From Tannerella sp. (lineage in GTDB: Bacteria; Bacteroidota; Bacteroidia; Bacteroidales; Tannerellaceae), in contig JAISUX010000052.1 in assembly GCA_031271805.1 (NCBI GenBank), positions 1-59,892 of the forward strand: a stretch of DNA of 59,892 nt, given 5' to 3'. Positions within the stretch are counted from its first letter, which is position 1. Each line of letters opens with the position of its first letter. Made by a program: the position numbers and the translations under genes. Under the pieces are notes generated by a model. That model saw only the letters and a list, made by a program, of their open reading frames with translations, did not search any database and was not told where the DNA came from. Of the stretch, positions 29,551 through 37,890 are shown one piece after another.

Positions 29551-32157
29551 TCATTGCACCACAGTATATGCCGAGCTTCCGATAGTGAAAGATTTTGTGG
29601 AGCCGCCGGAATACGTGCCGCCGGTGAAGTAGCCGTTGAAATTGACGCCGCCATCGATTTTACCGCCCGACAGCAGGGTGTATGTTCCGGCTACGAGGCG
29701 CGGGTCGGAAAAGACGACGATGAGCGTTGTGCCGTTGCTTGCGCCCGAAATGACCGGGACGCGGAACAGCAGGATGTTCTCGCCCGACGAGTTTTTGATG
29801 CAAATATCGCTACCTGCCGAGGCTCGCGAATATATGACTGAGCGTTGCGGACCGGCGGGCGCTTCCATCATATTGCTGCACGTACCGACGATGATGCCGC
29901 CGTTGACTGGGTACTTACCTGTCTGACCATCAAAGGATTCGCCATCGCCGCGCACTCCGTTGGCGATAGTCAGTCCGCCGTTGATTGTGAGCGAGCCGTT
30001 GCTGTCGATAGCGTCCTGTCCGCGAGCCGCTACAAAGGTCGTGCCGCCGTTGATAGTCACGGATTTACCGCCGTTGATGCAGTCGTCGTAAGAGCTGATA
30101 TCTATTGCGCCGCCATTGATAGTGAACGCACCTTTGCTTTCCATGCCTTCGCCGCCTTCCTGCTTTTGGCTGCAGATAACGGTGATTGTGCCGCTGTTAA
30201 CAGTGACGTCGCCTTCGGCTTTGATTGCTTTAGGGTTGGCATAATCGGTGCCGCTGCTGCTACCGCCGCCGCCGAATGCGCCGCCGCCACCCGGACGATT
30301 GCCGCCGCCACTGTTGCCGGATACCAAAAACCTCTCGCCCGAAGTGCTGACCGTCAGTTTTAAATCGGCATTGTTAGCGCCTGCCAAGCCGACAGTTATT
30401 GAGCCGTCGGCATTCACGCCTTTGCCGCCCGTTCCCGAACTGCTGCACGTTATATTGCCGCCCAAAAGCAGGATGTTTTTGTCGCTTTTAATACAAGAAG
30501 CTGTGTATGAATCATTTGCGCCCGTTTCAGTAGTGTATATGGCTCCGTCGCCTGCAGTGGTAATGATTATGTCGCCGCCTTGGATGCTTATATCGCCGTC
30601 GGCCGAGATGCCTTTACCGCCGTTGGCCGACTTAAGACTCTTAATATCAATCGTTCCCGCCGAAACAGTTATGTTTGCATCGCTTTTGATAGCTGTGCTG
30701 TACGACGGATCGAAACCGCTGCCGACTGCGTTCAGAACGGTTGCTCCTGAGGTAGTTATGTCAATGGATCCGCCTGTTATTGTGACGTCGGCTTTGCTAC
30801 TGATACCTTTCGACTGCGCGCCTGTTACGGTCATGGCGATAACGCCGCCACCGACCGTTACGCCGGCGTCGCCTTTGATACCCTTTGTATCTGCCTCATT
30901 AGAAGCGATTTGTATATTTCCACCTCTGATTACAGCCGCGCCGCTGCCGGCGTCAATGCCATCACCCATTGCCGTGATTTCCAGGCTTCCGCCGGTTATT
31001 TCAAAACCGTTTTCGGCATGAAATCCATCCGAAGCGGCCTCTGTAACGGTTATTTCGCCGCTTATCACCGAAATATTTTTTTTGCTGCTCGCAATGGCAT
31101 GTTTTGCCAAACCACTGATAGATAGACTTCCATAGCCGTCGAACTGCAGCGAGCCGCTTTTGCTGATGAGCGTTGCATTTTCTTCGTTGGAAGCATTGTC
31201 GGCCAGGACATTAACGCCTTTCAGTTCGACTATCGTAACGCCCTCGTTTTTAGTGATTTGAACAGGCGGCAATTTGCTTGCCGACCTTATCACAACGCTG
31301 TTGAGCGTAAGTTTCAAAGTGTTAGCCAAGGATGCGTTGTTCTGAATTTTCAGCGATCCGTTAGCGGTCGAGCCTGATACAATATATTCGATAGCCTCTG
31401 ATACTGAGGTGGATACGGTAACATGAGCGCCATCGGCAGTTATCGTAACGCCTTTCTCTGCATAAGGATTAGTCACAGTCGCCTGATTATCTTCGTAATG
31501 TATGGAAACAGCATCGGAACTGATTGATACGGGCTGCAAGACAGCATTTTTACCCGTTAAGTTGCTGTTTGTCACCGATATATCCGTAAGCGTTGCCGTT
31601 TCATAGCCGTCGAGTTTGATTATTATCAGGTATTCGCCTTCAGGAATATTTTCGATAGCGTATTGTCCTGATTCATTGGTCGTTACAGTTTCTCCTACGG
31701 TAGTTTTGTCGCTTGCTTTAAGAACTTGCACCGAAGCGTTTGCCGCCGGGCTTCCGTCCGACTTTGTGACCGTTCCGGAAATACTGTAGGTTGGTACCGT
31801 AATTTTTTGAAGCACAATATTTTGCCCCGTAATATCGGAAGACGTGATCTTCACGTTAGCAATAGTCGTTGTATTATAGCCGCTGAGCGAGGCAACGATA
31901 TTGTAAACTCCTGATGGAATGCCTGTTATGACATATTCGCCATAAGCGTTTGAGGGCGCCTGACCGACATTGCTGTCGTCTGTCGTATTGACCGCCATAA
32001 CGGAAGCGCCTGCAGCCGCACCGCCACCGTCCGATTTTGTAACAACACCGCTGACACTGAACGTTGCCGTCGGCGTTTCTTCGTTTTCAGCACTTTCCGA
32101 ATTGCAGCCGGTTATAAATACCAGCGCTGCCGCTAATAATAAAAAATTCGTTTTCAT
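29551..32157 (-). CDS. DUF4353-type carbohydrate-binding beta-helical lipoprotein
   Basis: Lipoprotein of 868 aa from ATG 32157; the frame extends 16 codons upstream, but MKTNFLLLAAALVFITGC is a perfect lipoprotein signal. Two carboxypeptidase-regulatory-like modules (about residues 32-120 and 122-205) carry FSVSGVVTKSDGG and YSISGTVTKSDGS. A long series of short repeats follows (DGFHAENGFEITGG, DGIDAGSGAAVIRGG, KGIKGDAGVTVGGG, KGISADGDISIQGG), a right-handed beta-helix pattern as in DUF4353. A Gly-rich loop GGGNRPGGGGAFGGGG lies around residue 620. Elsewhere such proteins are found with CotH/VTC genes; here the partners are a TonB receptor and DUF4249. It is probably a surface glycan- or matrix-binding protein. 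Confidence 0.75.
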   Translation of the reverse strand: MKTNFLLLAAALVFITGCNSESAENEETPTATFSVSGVVTKSDGGGAAAGASVMAVNTTDDSNVGQAPSNAYGEYVITGIPSGVYNIVASLSGYNTTTIANVKITSSDITGQNIVLQKITVPTYSISGTVTKSDGSPAANASVQVLKASDKTTVGETVTTNESGQYAIENIPEGEYLIIIKLDGYETATLTDISVTNSNLTGKNAVLQPVSISSDAVSIHYEDNQATVTNPYAEKGVTITADGAHVTVSTSVSEAIEYIVSGSTANGSLKIQNNASLANTLKLTLNSVVIRSASKLPPVQITKNEGVTIVELKGVNVLADNASNEENATLISKSGSLQFDGYGSLSISGLAKHAIASSKKNISVISGEITVTEAASDGFHAENGFEITGGSLEITAMGDGIDAGSGAAVIRGGNIQIASNEADTKGIKGDAGVTVGGGVIAMTVTGAQSKGISSKADVTITGGSIDITTSGATVLNAVGSGFDPSYSTAIKSDANITVSAGTIDIKSLKSANGGKGISADGDISIQGGDIIITTAGDGAIYTTETGANDSYTASCIKSDKNILLLGGNITCSSSGTGGKGVNADGSITVGLAGANNADLKLTVSTSGERFLVSGNSGGGNRPGGGGAFGGGGSSSGTDYANPKAIKAEGDVTVNSGTITVICSQKQEGGEGMESKGAFTINGGAIDISSYDDCINGGKSVTINGGTTFVAARGQDAIDSNGSLTINGGLTIANGVRGDGESFDGQTGKYPVNGGIIVGTCSNMMEAPAGPQRSVIYSRASAGSDICIKNSSGENILLFRVPVISGASNGTTLIVVFSDPRLVAGTYTLLSGGKIDGGVNFNGYFTGGTYSGGSTKSFTIGSSAYTVVQ

Positions 32158-32182
32158 AACCTTCATACTCCTATTAATTAAT

Positions 32183-33034
32183 TTATTCATCTGTTTCATA
32201 CACATAAAAAGTCGTTTTGGCGACGCTCATCGAGGTGAAAATGCCGAAAGCGTTGCTGATAGCCGACGATGGGTTGGCAAGGTCGGTCGAACTGATGCGC
32301 TCGTACAGGTCGGCGTAGTCTTTGTTGACGCGATAAACGTAGATGCTGTACTTGCCTGCAGTACGGAACTCGCGCGAAGTGGTAGTATAACTGCTGCCTT
32401 TGAACGGTTGCATCATGCGGCGACGGAATTGCATCCCGCCTCCCATATCGGGCATGTCGGAAGTTGCCGGACTTTCGATATATATCTGATAATAACTGCC
32501 TTCAGGGTCATCCCACGTGAGTTTTATCTCAATGGTATCGCTATCCATATCCCAATAATAATACGAAGATGACTCTACGGTTATGTATTCCGGGCTGACA
32601 GTCAGATTGTTGACTTTTTCAGGAATGGTTGTAGAGGCGGAAATGGTCGCACCGTTGTAGTCGAAATTCAAGGTGTATTCCTGTGCACCCCTGATTGTAT
32701 CACTCTGTAAATCAAGCGTATATGTACCTTCGGACGTTTCCGTAAGGGCTTTGCCGTTAACGGTTGGCGACATGCCGGTTATAGGTTTCGACAGGATAAA
32801 GTCGTCTTGAAGATAGACTTCCATGCTGTATATCTTGACGCTCAGCGAATTAGTATTTTCCTGAATGTAACTTTCGACAATCGGCATGTCGGTATTGACG
32901 GTACTGTCCGTCAGCGGCTCGCCGCAGGAAATGAGCAGTGCGAAAGCAAATGCGGTTGTCAAGATTGCTTCGTACTTCGCAATGACGATACGCGCGGCGA
33001 GGGAAATGACGTTATGATTAAACTCTTTCTTCAT
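32183..33034 (-). CDS. DUF4249-family lipoprotein (with repeat-derived N-terminus)
   Basis: Lipoprotein of 283 aa; the lipobox is LLISC with Cys37. The body resembles DUF4249, a beta-rich Bacteroidetes outer-membrane lipoprotein family usually encoded next to a TonB receptor. It starts 2 bp after that receptor, so the two are almost certainly translated together. The n-region of the signal peptide is unusually long, and residues 9-25 (VISLAARIVIAKYEAIL) are encoded by a dispersed palindromic repeat (see the repeat at 32961). A Gly/Met/Arg stretch (MPDMGGGMQFRRRMMQ) is odd for the family. Function unknown; it is likely a ligand-capturing lid or accessory of the receptor. Confidence 0.75.
   Translation of the reverse strand: MKKEFNHNVISLAARIVIAKYEAILTTAFAFALLISCGEPLTDSTVNTDMPIVESYIQENTNSLSVKIYSMEVYLQDDFILSKPITGMSPTVNGKALTETSEGTYTLDLQSDTIRGAQEYTLNFDYNGATISASTTIPEKVNNLTVSPEYITVESSSYYYWDMDSDTIEIKLTWDDPEGSYYQIYIESPATSDMPDMGGGMQFRRRMMQPFKGSSYTTTSREFRTAGKYSIYVYRVNKDYADLYERISSTDLANPSSAISNAFGIFTSMSVAKTTFYVYETDE
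32961..33010 (-). repeat. Dispersed palindromic repeat inside a lipoprotein signal sequence
   Basis: The core (minus strand) ATTGCGAAGTACGAAGCAAT is an imperfect palindrome with ATTGC/GCAAT ends, preceded by CGTC. It is the widely seen intergenic repeat of the form CGTCATTGCGAnnnACGAAGCAATC. A second, partial copy is at 59494-59515. Here it lies in frame within the DUF4249 gene. Confidence 0.6.
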
Positions 33035-33036
33035 AA

Positions 33037-35766
33037 TTATTTCAATTGAATACTCAGCGTCACGTTAGGCGTGAAGCCGAGAAGGTTGATATTTGTTTCG
33101 GTAATGCCGACCTGTTCGTCGTACGAAAATTCTTTGTACCAGACGTTTGCACGGTCGTAAACGTTGAAGAGCGACACGCTAATACTCGACTTGAACTTCT
33201 TGATGAACGACAGGTCGTATTTCGCAAGCAGGTCAAGACGGTGATAATCAGGGTATCGCGCATTGTTTTTCTTATCCACGACAATGAAATTCATCTCACC
33301 GCCGTTGGGAGTGTTCAGTTTGTAGCCTCCAATAGGCTCCGTATAAGGCTTTCCGGTGGCGTAAATCCATGTCGCCGAGAGGGTCAGATCGCGGCGGGGC
33401 TTGTAAGTCAAGACGGTCTTGAACTCATGGGTAACATCCTGATTAGCAGCATAATATCCATCGCCATAAATCGGAAATTTGTAGCGTGTCTCAGCAAGCG
33501 TGTAACCAATCCAGCCCGTCAGTTTGCCGTATTTCTTTTGCAGCAGGAAATCCACGCCCCGCGAATAGCCCTCGCCATTGTAGAAAAACTCCTGATAACC
33601 GGAATTATCTATAAATGAAGGCGCAAACCGCAAGGTGTATTCGCTCAGGTCGTAAAGCCGCTTGTAGTAAGCCTCGGCATCGAAAAGGAAGTCGTTCGTT
33701 TCATAACTTGCGCCGACGATGTAATGCGTTGAACTGCTGACAGGTATGCCTTTGTCGTCCGACAGCAACCAGATGTCGCGGCTTCCGGCGGAAATGTCCT
33801 CGCGCACGATACGGTTCACAAACTGATAATAATAACCCGTTGAACCCTTGATTTTCAGCCGGTCATTAAACTTATAAAATGCCTGCAGGCGCGGTTCGGG
33901 ATACAGTCGCGTAGTAACGTCATAAAACGACAGACGCACGCCAGGCAGCACCGTAAACTTCTCTCCCACAGTCCATTTGTCCTGCAAATATCCGGCAAGC
34001 AGATTCCCGCTGTTACGCATGTTCAGGATGTCCGTCGAATCGCTCTGCGAATAACGATATCGGATATTGTAATTAGAGTAGTTCAACCCAAATTCAAGGC
34101 GATTTGTACCGCTGATTTTCAGCTCATTATCAAATTTTAGCGAGAAATCAAACAGGCGGTTATCCTCGTCCGTATTTTGGTCGAACATGACGGCGACATT
34201 GCTCGTTGTGCTGGTGCTCGACGAGTTCGTCACGTTGTTTTGTCGATCTCGAAGGCTATAATAATTTGAAAATGAAGCTAATAGATTAAAATAATACTTG
34301 TCGTCCTTATTGCGCGACCATTTGAGGCTGCTACCGACATTACCCCAGTTGGTTTTATCGGTGAGGCTGCCGCTCATGAACGAACTGCCGAAACTTTCGC
34401 GCGAGTTGTCAAGCACGTCCTCACCGTTGAAAAAACTGAGTGACAGGATGTCGCGCTTCGTCGGGTTGTAAGTCAGTTTGGCGTTGAGGTCGTAAAAATA
34501 CGATTCCGGTTTCTGCTGGTTGCGCTGGTTGAAACGCCCGCCGCCGGGACCGCCCGACATACTACCGCTGGTCTGATTTTCGGAGTAAACATCCGTGAAT
34601 TTGTTATACATAAAACTCTGAAACGAGCGCCTGCCTGCAATGAAAAATGAACCTCTCTCATTGCCGAAAGGCAACTCCACAAAACCGTTAAACCCCAGAA
34701 AACCAATGTCTCCTCCGATATTAAACGACTTGTCGTTACCCGTCTTACCCACAATCTCCATCACGCTCGACAGCCTCCCGCCGTACTTGGCGTCGAAACC
34801 GCCCTTATGAAGTTGTATATCCTTGACTGCGTTAGTGTTAAACGCGCTGAACACGCCCATCAGATGCTCCTGGTGATAGATTGTGAAATCGTCGTAGAGG
34901 ACAAGGTTCTGGTCGGGCGTACCGCCGCGCACGTACATCCCCGCCGACGATTCATTAGCAGCCGAGATGCCCGGCATCAGCTGGAAGGTGCGAAAGAGGT
35001 CTTTCTCGCCCAGCGCAGGCAGGTCGGCAATCTTTGCCGCCGTAGTCTGGATGACGCCGATCGACAGTTCGGGGATTTTCAAAACATCCTCGCGCTGCCC
35101 TACAACGACCACCTCGTCAAGAAGACTTACCGAAGGCTGAAGTTCGACAAAAACATTGTCGGTCGAAATTTCCGGCGACAGGTAGAAATACTGCGTCTCG
35201 TAACCTAAATACCTGAATATCAGCGTAGCAGTATCCGAAGGCACATTGTAAAGAGTGAAATAACCGTCCGTATTTGTCGTAGTTGCGATTTTGGCATTAC
35301 CCTCCACCTGCACCGTTGCAAAAGGCAGGAACTCGCCGTTCGTCTGGTCTTTAATCCTGCCGGTGACGGTCAGATTTTTGCGCGTAGCCTCGCCGCGATA
35401 TTGCCGGTTCTCGACGCCCGTGCGGTTACGAGGACGGTTTTTCGCCAGCACAACGCAATAAACACCCTCACTGTCAATGTAATACGTCAATTCCTTTATT
35501 CCTCCGATAATCGCCGCAAAAGCGTCTATGATTTTTTCCGAAAGGAATTCGCCTGTGTATTTCAGCTCATCAACCTCCGTCTTGTCATAGCGCAACTTCA
35601 TCCCGTATTTGGTTTCAAAATCATGTAACACATTGATTACAGGCTCTTTAAAATAAAACTCGCGGACATAGCTCCTAAGTTCAATAGTGTCCTTAGTCTG
35701 CGCATTGAGGTTGTATATCGCTGATACACAAAGCAATAATAGTAACATTTTTTTCTTCTTCAACAT
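33037..35766 (-). CDS. TonB-dependent receptor with N-terminal STN domain
   Basis: Outer-membrane active transporter of 909 aa from ATG 35766 (the alternative at 35790 adds 8 residues). The signal peptide MLKKKKMLLLLLCVSAIYNLNAQ is followed by an STN domain (about residues 24-110), which in other receptors contacts an anti-sigma factor. A carboxypeptidase-regulatory-like domain (VTGRIKDQTNGEFLPFATVQ), the plug (MPGISAANESSAGMYVRGGT) and a 22-strand-type barrel come next. The sequence GSMSGGPGGGRFNQRNQQ is probably an extracellular Gly/Arg/Gln-rich loop. Substrate unknown. First gene of the TonB-DUF4249-DUF4353 unit. No sigma/anti-sigma pair is seen next to it. Confidence 0.88.
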   Translation of the reverse strand: MLKKKKMLLLLLCVSAIYNLNAQTKDTIELRSYVREFYFKEPVINVLHDFETKYGMKLRYDKTEVDELKYTGEFLSEKIIDAFAAIIGGIKELTYYIDSEGVYCVVLAKNRPRNRTGVENRQYRGEATRKNLTVTGRIKDQTNGEFLPFATVQVEGNAKIATTTNTDGYFTLYNVPSDTATLIFRYLGYETQYFYLSPEISTDNVFVELQPSVSLLDEVVVVGQREDVLKIPELSIGVIQTTAAKIADLPALGEKDLFRTFQLMPGISAANESSAGMYVRGGTPDQNLVLYDDFTIYHQEHLMGVFSAFNTNAVKDIQLHKGGFDAKYGGRLSSVMEIVGKTGNDKSFNIGGDIGFLGFNGFVELPFGNERGSFFIAGRRSFQSFMYNKFTDVYSENQTSGSMSGGPGGGRFNQRNQQKPESYFYDLNAKLTYNPTKRDILSLSFFNGEDVLDNSRESFGSSFMSGSLTDKTNWGNVGSSLKWSRNKDDKYYFNLLASFSNYYSLRDRQNNVTNSSSTSTTSNVAVMFDQNTDEDNRLFDFSLKFDNELKISGTNRLEFGLNYSNYNIRYRYSQSDSTDILNMRNSGNLLAGYLQDKWTVGEKFTVLPGVRLSFYDVTTRLYPEPRLQAFYKFNDRLKIKGSTGYYYQFVNRIVREDISAGSRDIWLLSDDKGIPVSSSTHYIVGASYETNDFLFDAEAYYKRLYDLSEYTLRFAPSFIDNSGYQEFFYNGEGYSRGVDFLLQKKYGKLTGWIGYTLAETRYKFPIYGDGYYAANQDVTHEFKTVLTYKPRRDLTLSATWIYATGKPYTEPIGGYKLNTPNGGEMNFIVVDKKNNARYPDYHRLDLLAKYDLSFIKKFKSSISVSLFNVYDRANVWYKEFSYDEQVGITETNINLLGFTPNVTLSIQLK

Positions 35767-35812
35767 ACCTATCAAATTTCTAATTTCCAAAATCGGGTAA
35801 CAAATCCGGCTA

Positions 35813-35820
35813 CAAAAATA
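35813..35820 (-). promoter_or_regulatory. Promoter -7 box of the TonB receptor operon
   Basis: Minus-strand TATTTTTG, 46 bp before the start codon. No TTTG -33 box is present at the usual distance, which suggests an activator-dependent promoter. The structured element 35851-35921 sits directly upstream. Confidence 0.4.
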
Positions 35821-35850
35821 GGAAATATTAGTGTTTAAATATCATAATGC

Positions 35851-35921
35851 CACCTAAAACAGCCATTTTTACTCTTGAGGTGACCGATTTCAGTGTTGAA
35901 AACACGGTTTTCAGGCTGTTT
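35851..35921. promoter_or_regulatory. Nested palindromes between divergent promoters
   Basis: AAACAGCC (35857-35864) pairs with GGCTGTTT (35914-35921). Inside lie GAAAAC-ACG-GTTTTC (35898-35912), the overlapping alternative GTGTT-GAA-AACAC (35893-35905), and CTC-TT-GAG (35872-35879). CACCT (35851-35855) can pair with AGGTG (35878-35882). The element lies upstream of both -7 boxes and could be a shared operator region or an unannotated structured RNA. Confidence 0.45.
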
Positions 35922-35977
35922 GGATAAAAAAAACGCATAAAATCCTTAGAGTTCGCGGAATATATCAAAATTTTTAC

Positions 35978-35985
35978 TAATTTTG
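35978..35985 (+). promoter_or_regulatory. Promoter -7 box of the outer-membrane protein gene
   Basis: TAATTTTG followed by C, 19 bp before the ATG at 36005; the -33 region is weak. Confidence 0.45.
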
Positions 35986-36004
35986 CGCATTAAATAATAT
36001 ATTT

Positions 36005-36751
36005 ATGAAACAATTCTTTTTTTCAACAACCTTATTACTATTAATTTTTATCAGCCATGCGTCGGGGCAAAAATCGGAACGTTGGATAGCAAGCGTGCGC
36101 GGCGGAGGGTCGTATTTGTTGGGCAACCACGACAAGACGATAGAAAACAACATGTTAAACGGTGCAAGCCGCGAGCAGGCGGAAAAATACGTCAATGATT
36201 ACATAACCGGATGGCACGGCTCAGCGGATGTTTACTACATGATTTTCAACTTTTTCGGATTTGGGGTGAAGTATTCCGCGTTTACCACTTCGGGCAATCT
36301 GAAAATGATGCAACAAGTGGAATCCGACATCGGCATGGTTAATTTTCAGACAGGAATGAATGAAAAGGCTTATACACAGTTTGTTGCGTCGTCGTTAATT
36401 TTCCGTCAGAAGCTGGGGCAAAAGTTTGCAATCGCATGGAAAAGTTCTGTGGGATATGTGAGATGGCGTAGCGAGATATACGCCGACAAGTACCATATCC
36501 CTTACAACCTGTCGGAATATCCTAACATGCTGCTCGAAGCCAATACATGGGGCATAAGCGAGGACGCTTCGGTTGAATACTTTCCGGTCAGCCGCATTTC
36601 AATAGGATTGAACATCGGTTATCTTTTTTCATTAATCAATAAGGCGACACTCTCAACAAAGTACAACTCACCACAATCGCTTGATATGGGGAAGGATGCA
36701 CAGTCACTTGCACGTTTGGATTATTCATTAGGACTTGGTTTTTATTTTTAA
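36005..36751 (+). CDS. Outer-membrane beta-barrel protein, unknown function
   Basis: Protein of 248 aa with a signal peptide (MKQFFFSTTLLLLIFISHASGQ). The body has alternating hydrophobic/polar strands and ends in the aromatic signature LGLGFYF expected for BAM-assembled barrels. I do not recognise a named family; its size suggests an 8-10-stranded barrel. It is transcribed away from the TonB/DUF4249 operon and overlaps nothing. The next gene (a lipoprotein) starts 4 bp after its stop, so they form a two-gene operon. Confidence 0.7.
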   Translation: MKQFFFSTTLLLLIFISHASGQKSERWIASVRGGGSYLLGNHDKTIENNMLNGASREQAEKYVNDYITGWHGSADVYYMIFNFFGFGVKYSAFTTSGNLKMMQQVESDIGMVNFQTGMNEKAYTQFVASSLIFRQKLGQKFAIAWKSSVGYVRWRSEIYADKYHIPYNLSEYPNMLLEANTWGISEDASVEYFPVSRISIGLNIGYLFSLINKATLSTKYNSPQSLDMGKDAQSLARLDYSLGLGFYF

Positions 36752-36755
36752 TGCT

Positions 36756-37883
36756 ATGAAAAGAATTATTGTATTTCTTCAGTTAATGCTTTCACTCACC
36801 GCTTGCAACAATGATTTCCTCAACGAAAAGACGCTTGCGGCGGAATCCAAAGAGGCTACCGGCATAATGGTTTCGCCGGATTGGTTAGAAGCGTATTACG
36901 AAGTGTATTGCGATATACAAAACACTGATTTTAAGATAATAAGTAAGCCGGAATGGTTGGATGTTTCATCCACATCCGGACGTTTCGAGAACAATATCGC
37001 TACGTTCAGGTGCAAAGCGACGGAAAACCGCGACTTCGCCGATTACGGCATCTATGCCGACCTCATGTATCTGCAAACATCTGCAGGCGAGACGATTGCG
37101 ATAACCGTATCCTGCCTCATAGCCGGAAACCCGAAGATAAACGTTCAATATACTTCAAAGCAGTATATAAGCAATGACTTTTTCTGCGAATTGACAATCA
37201 AAAACGAAGGCAAAGGAATACTTTTATGGGCGATTAATTCTTATCCTGACTGGATAAAGTTTACCAATTTCAGAGATAGTGAACAAAACCTCAATGGAAT
37301 ATTGCGGCCAAATGAAGAGATAACTTTTCATATAAGTAATCCGGAAGCGCCTTATCCCGAATCGTTTGACGAAGAAATAGAAATAGTCAGCAATGACGCC
37401 TCTCGCCCGTCCGTAAAAATCGGATTGCCGGGTTCGATGGATGAGGGCAAGTTGGGCATTGATATAAATACCCTCGATTTCGGGCGCGAACTGACACGGA
37501 TTAGCGCAGCAATTATAAATAACGGTTCCGGCATACTGTTTTTCTCATTAAAAGACCTGCCCGAATGGCTGAGAGTTGCTCCTCAAAACCTTTATTTGTC
37601 TGCCGGAATAAGCTTAGTGTTAGATTTCTATTGCGACCGCGACAAGCTGCCGCTCGAAAACCTTTCGACGACAATCAACCTGCATACCAGCGACCCGCAA
37701 AACCGTATCGTACCTCTTACCGTCACAGTCCGCAACAGCAATACAAATGAACCAAATGTCAGGGGAATAGAAGGCTCCGTTACAGATGCGTGGATGGACA
37801 AAGATGCTGATATACTGTATATTACCACATCTCAACCCAACAAACAAAAAATATCGCACAGCCAACGGCAAATCATACCATAA
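36756..37883 (+). CDS. BACON-like lipoprotein, apparently truncated before its beta-propeller
   Basis: Lipoprotein of 375 aa (MKRIIVFLQLMLSLTAC, Cys17) from ATG 36756; an in-frame ATG at 36735 overlaps the upstream gene and is unlikely. Residues 30-315 look like three tandem BACON/Ig-like modules (for example SPDWLEAYYEVYCDIQ, SYPDWIKFTNF, DLPEWLRVAP). The last part, GSVTDAWMDKDADILYITTSQPN, looks like the first strand of the YncE/NHL-type propeller that usually follows such modules in Bacteroidetes. The frame then gives KQKISHSQRQIIP and stops 8 bp before the convergent DUF4249 gene. The rest of the propeller is missing, so this is probably a truncated gene. Confidence 0.6.
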   Translation: MKRIIVFLQLMLSLTACNNDFLNEKTLAAESKEATGIMVSPDWLEAYYEVYCDIQNTDFKIISKPEWLDVSSTSGRFENNIATFRCKATENRDFADYGIYADLMYLQTSAGETIAITVSCLIAGNPKINVQYTSKQYISNDFFCELTIKNEGKGILLWAINSYPDWIKFTNFRDSEQNLNGILRPNEEITFHISNPEAPYPESFDEEIEIVSNDASRPSVKIGLPGSMDEGKLGIDINTLDFGRELTRISAAIINNGSGILFFSLKDLPEWLRVAPQNLYLSAGISLVLDFYCDRDKLPLENLSTTINLHTSDPQNRIVPLTVTVRNSNTNEPNVRGIEGSVTDAWMDKDADILYITTSQPNKQKISHSQRQIIP

Positions 37884-37890
37884 TACTCTA

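Noticed and set aside
30248-31021. Plus-strand open frame of 257 codons, proline- and valine-rich
   Set aside because: Antisense to the Gly-rich beta-helical repeats of the DUF4353-type gene; Gly codons read backwards give Pro/Ala, which explains the composition.
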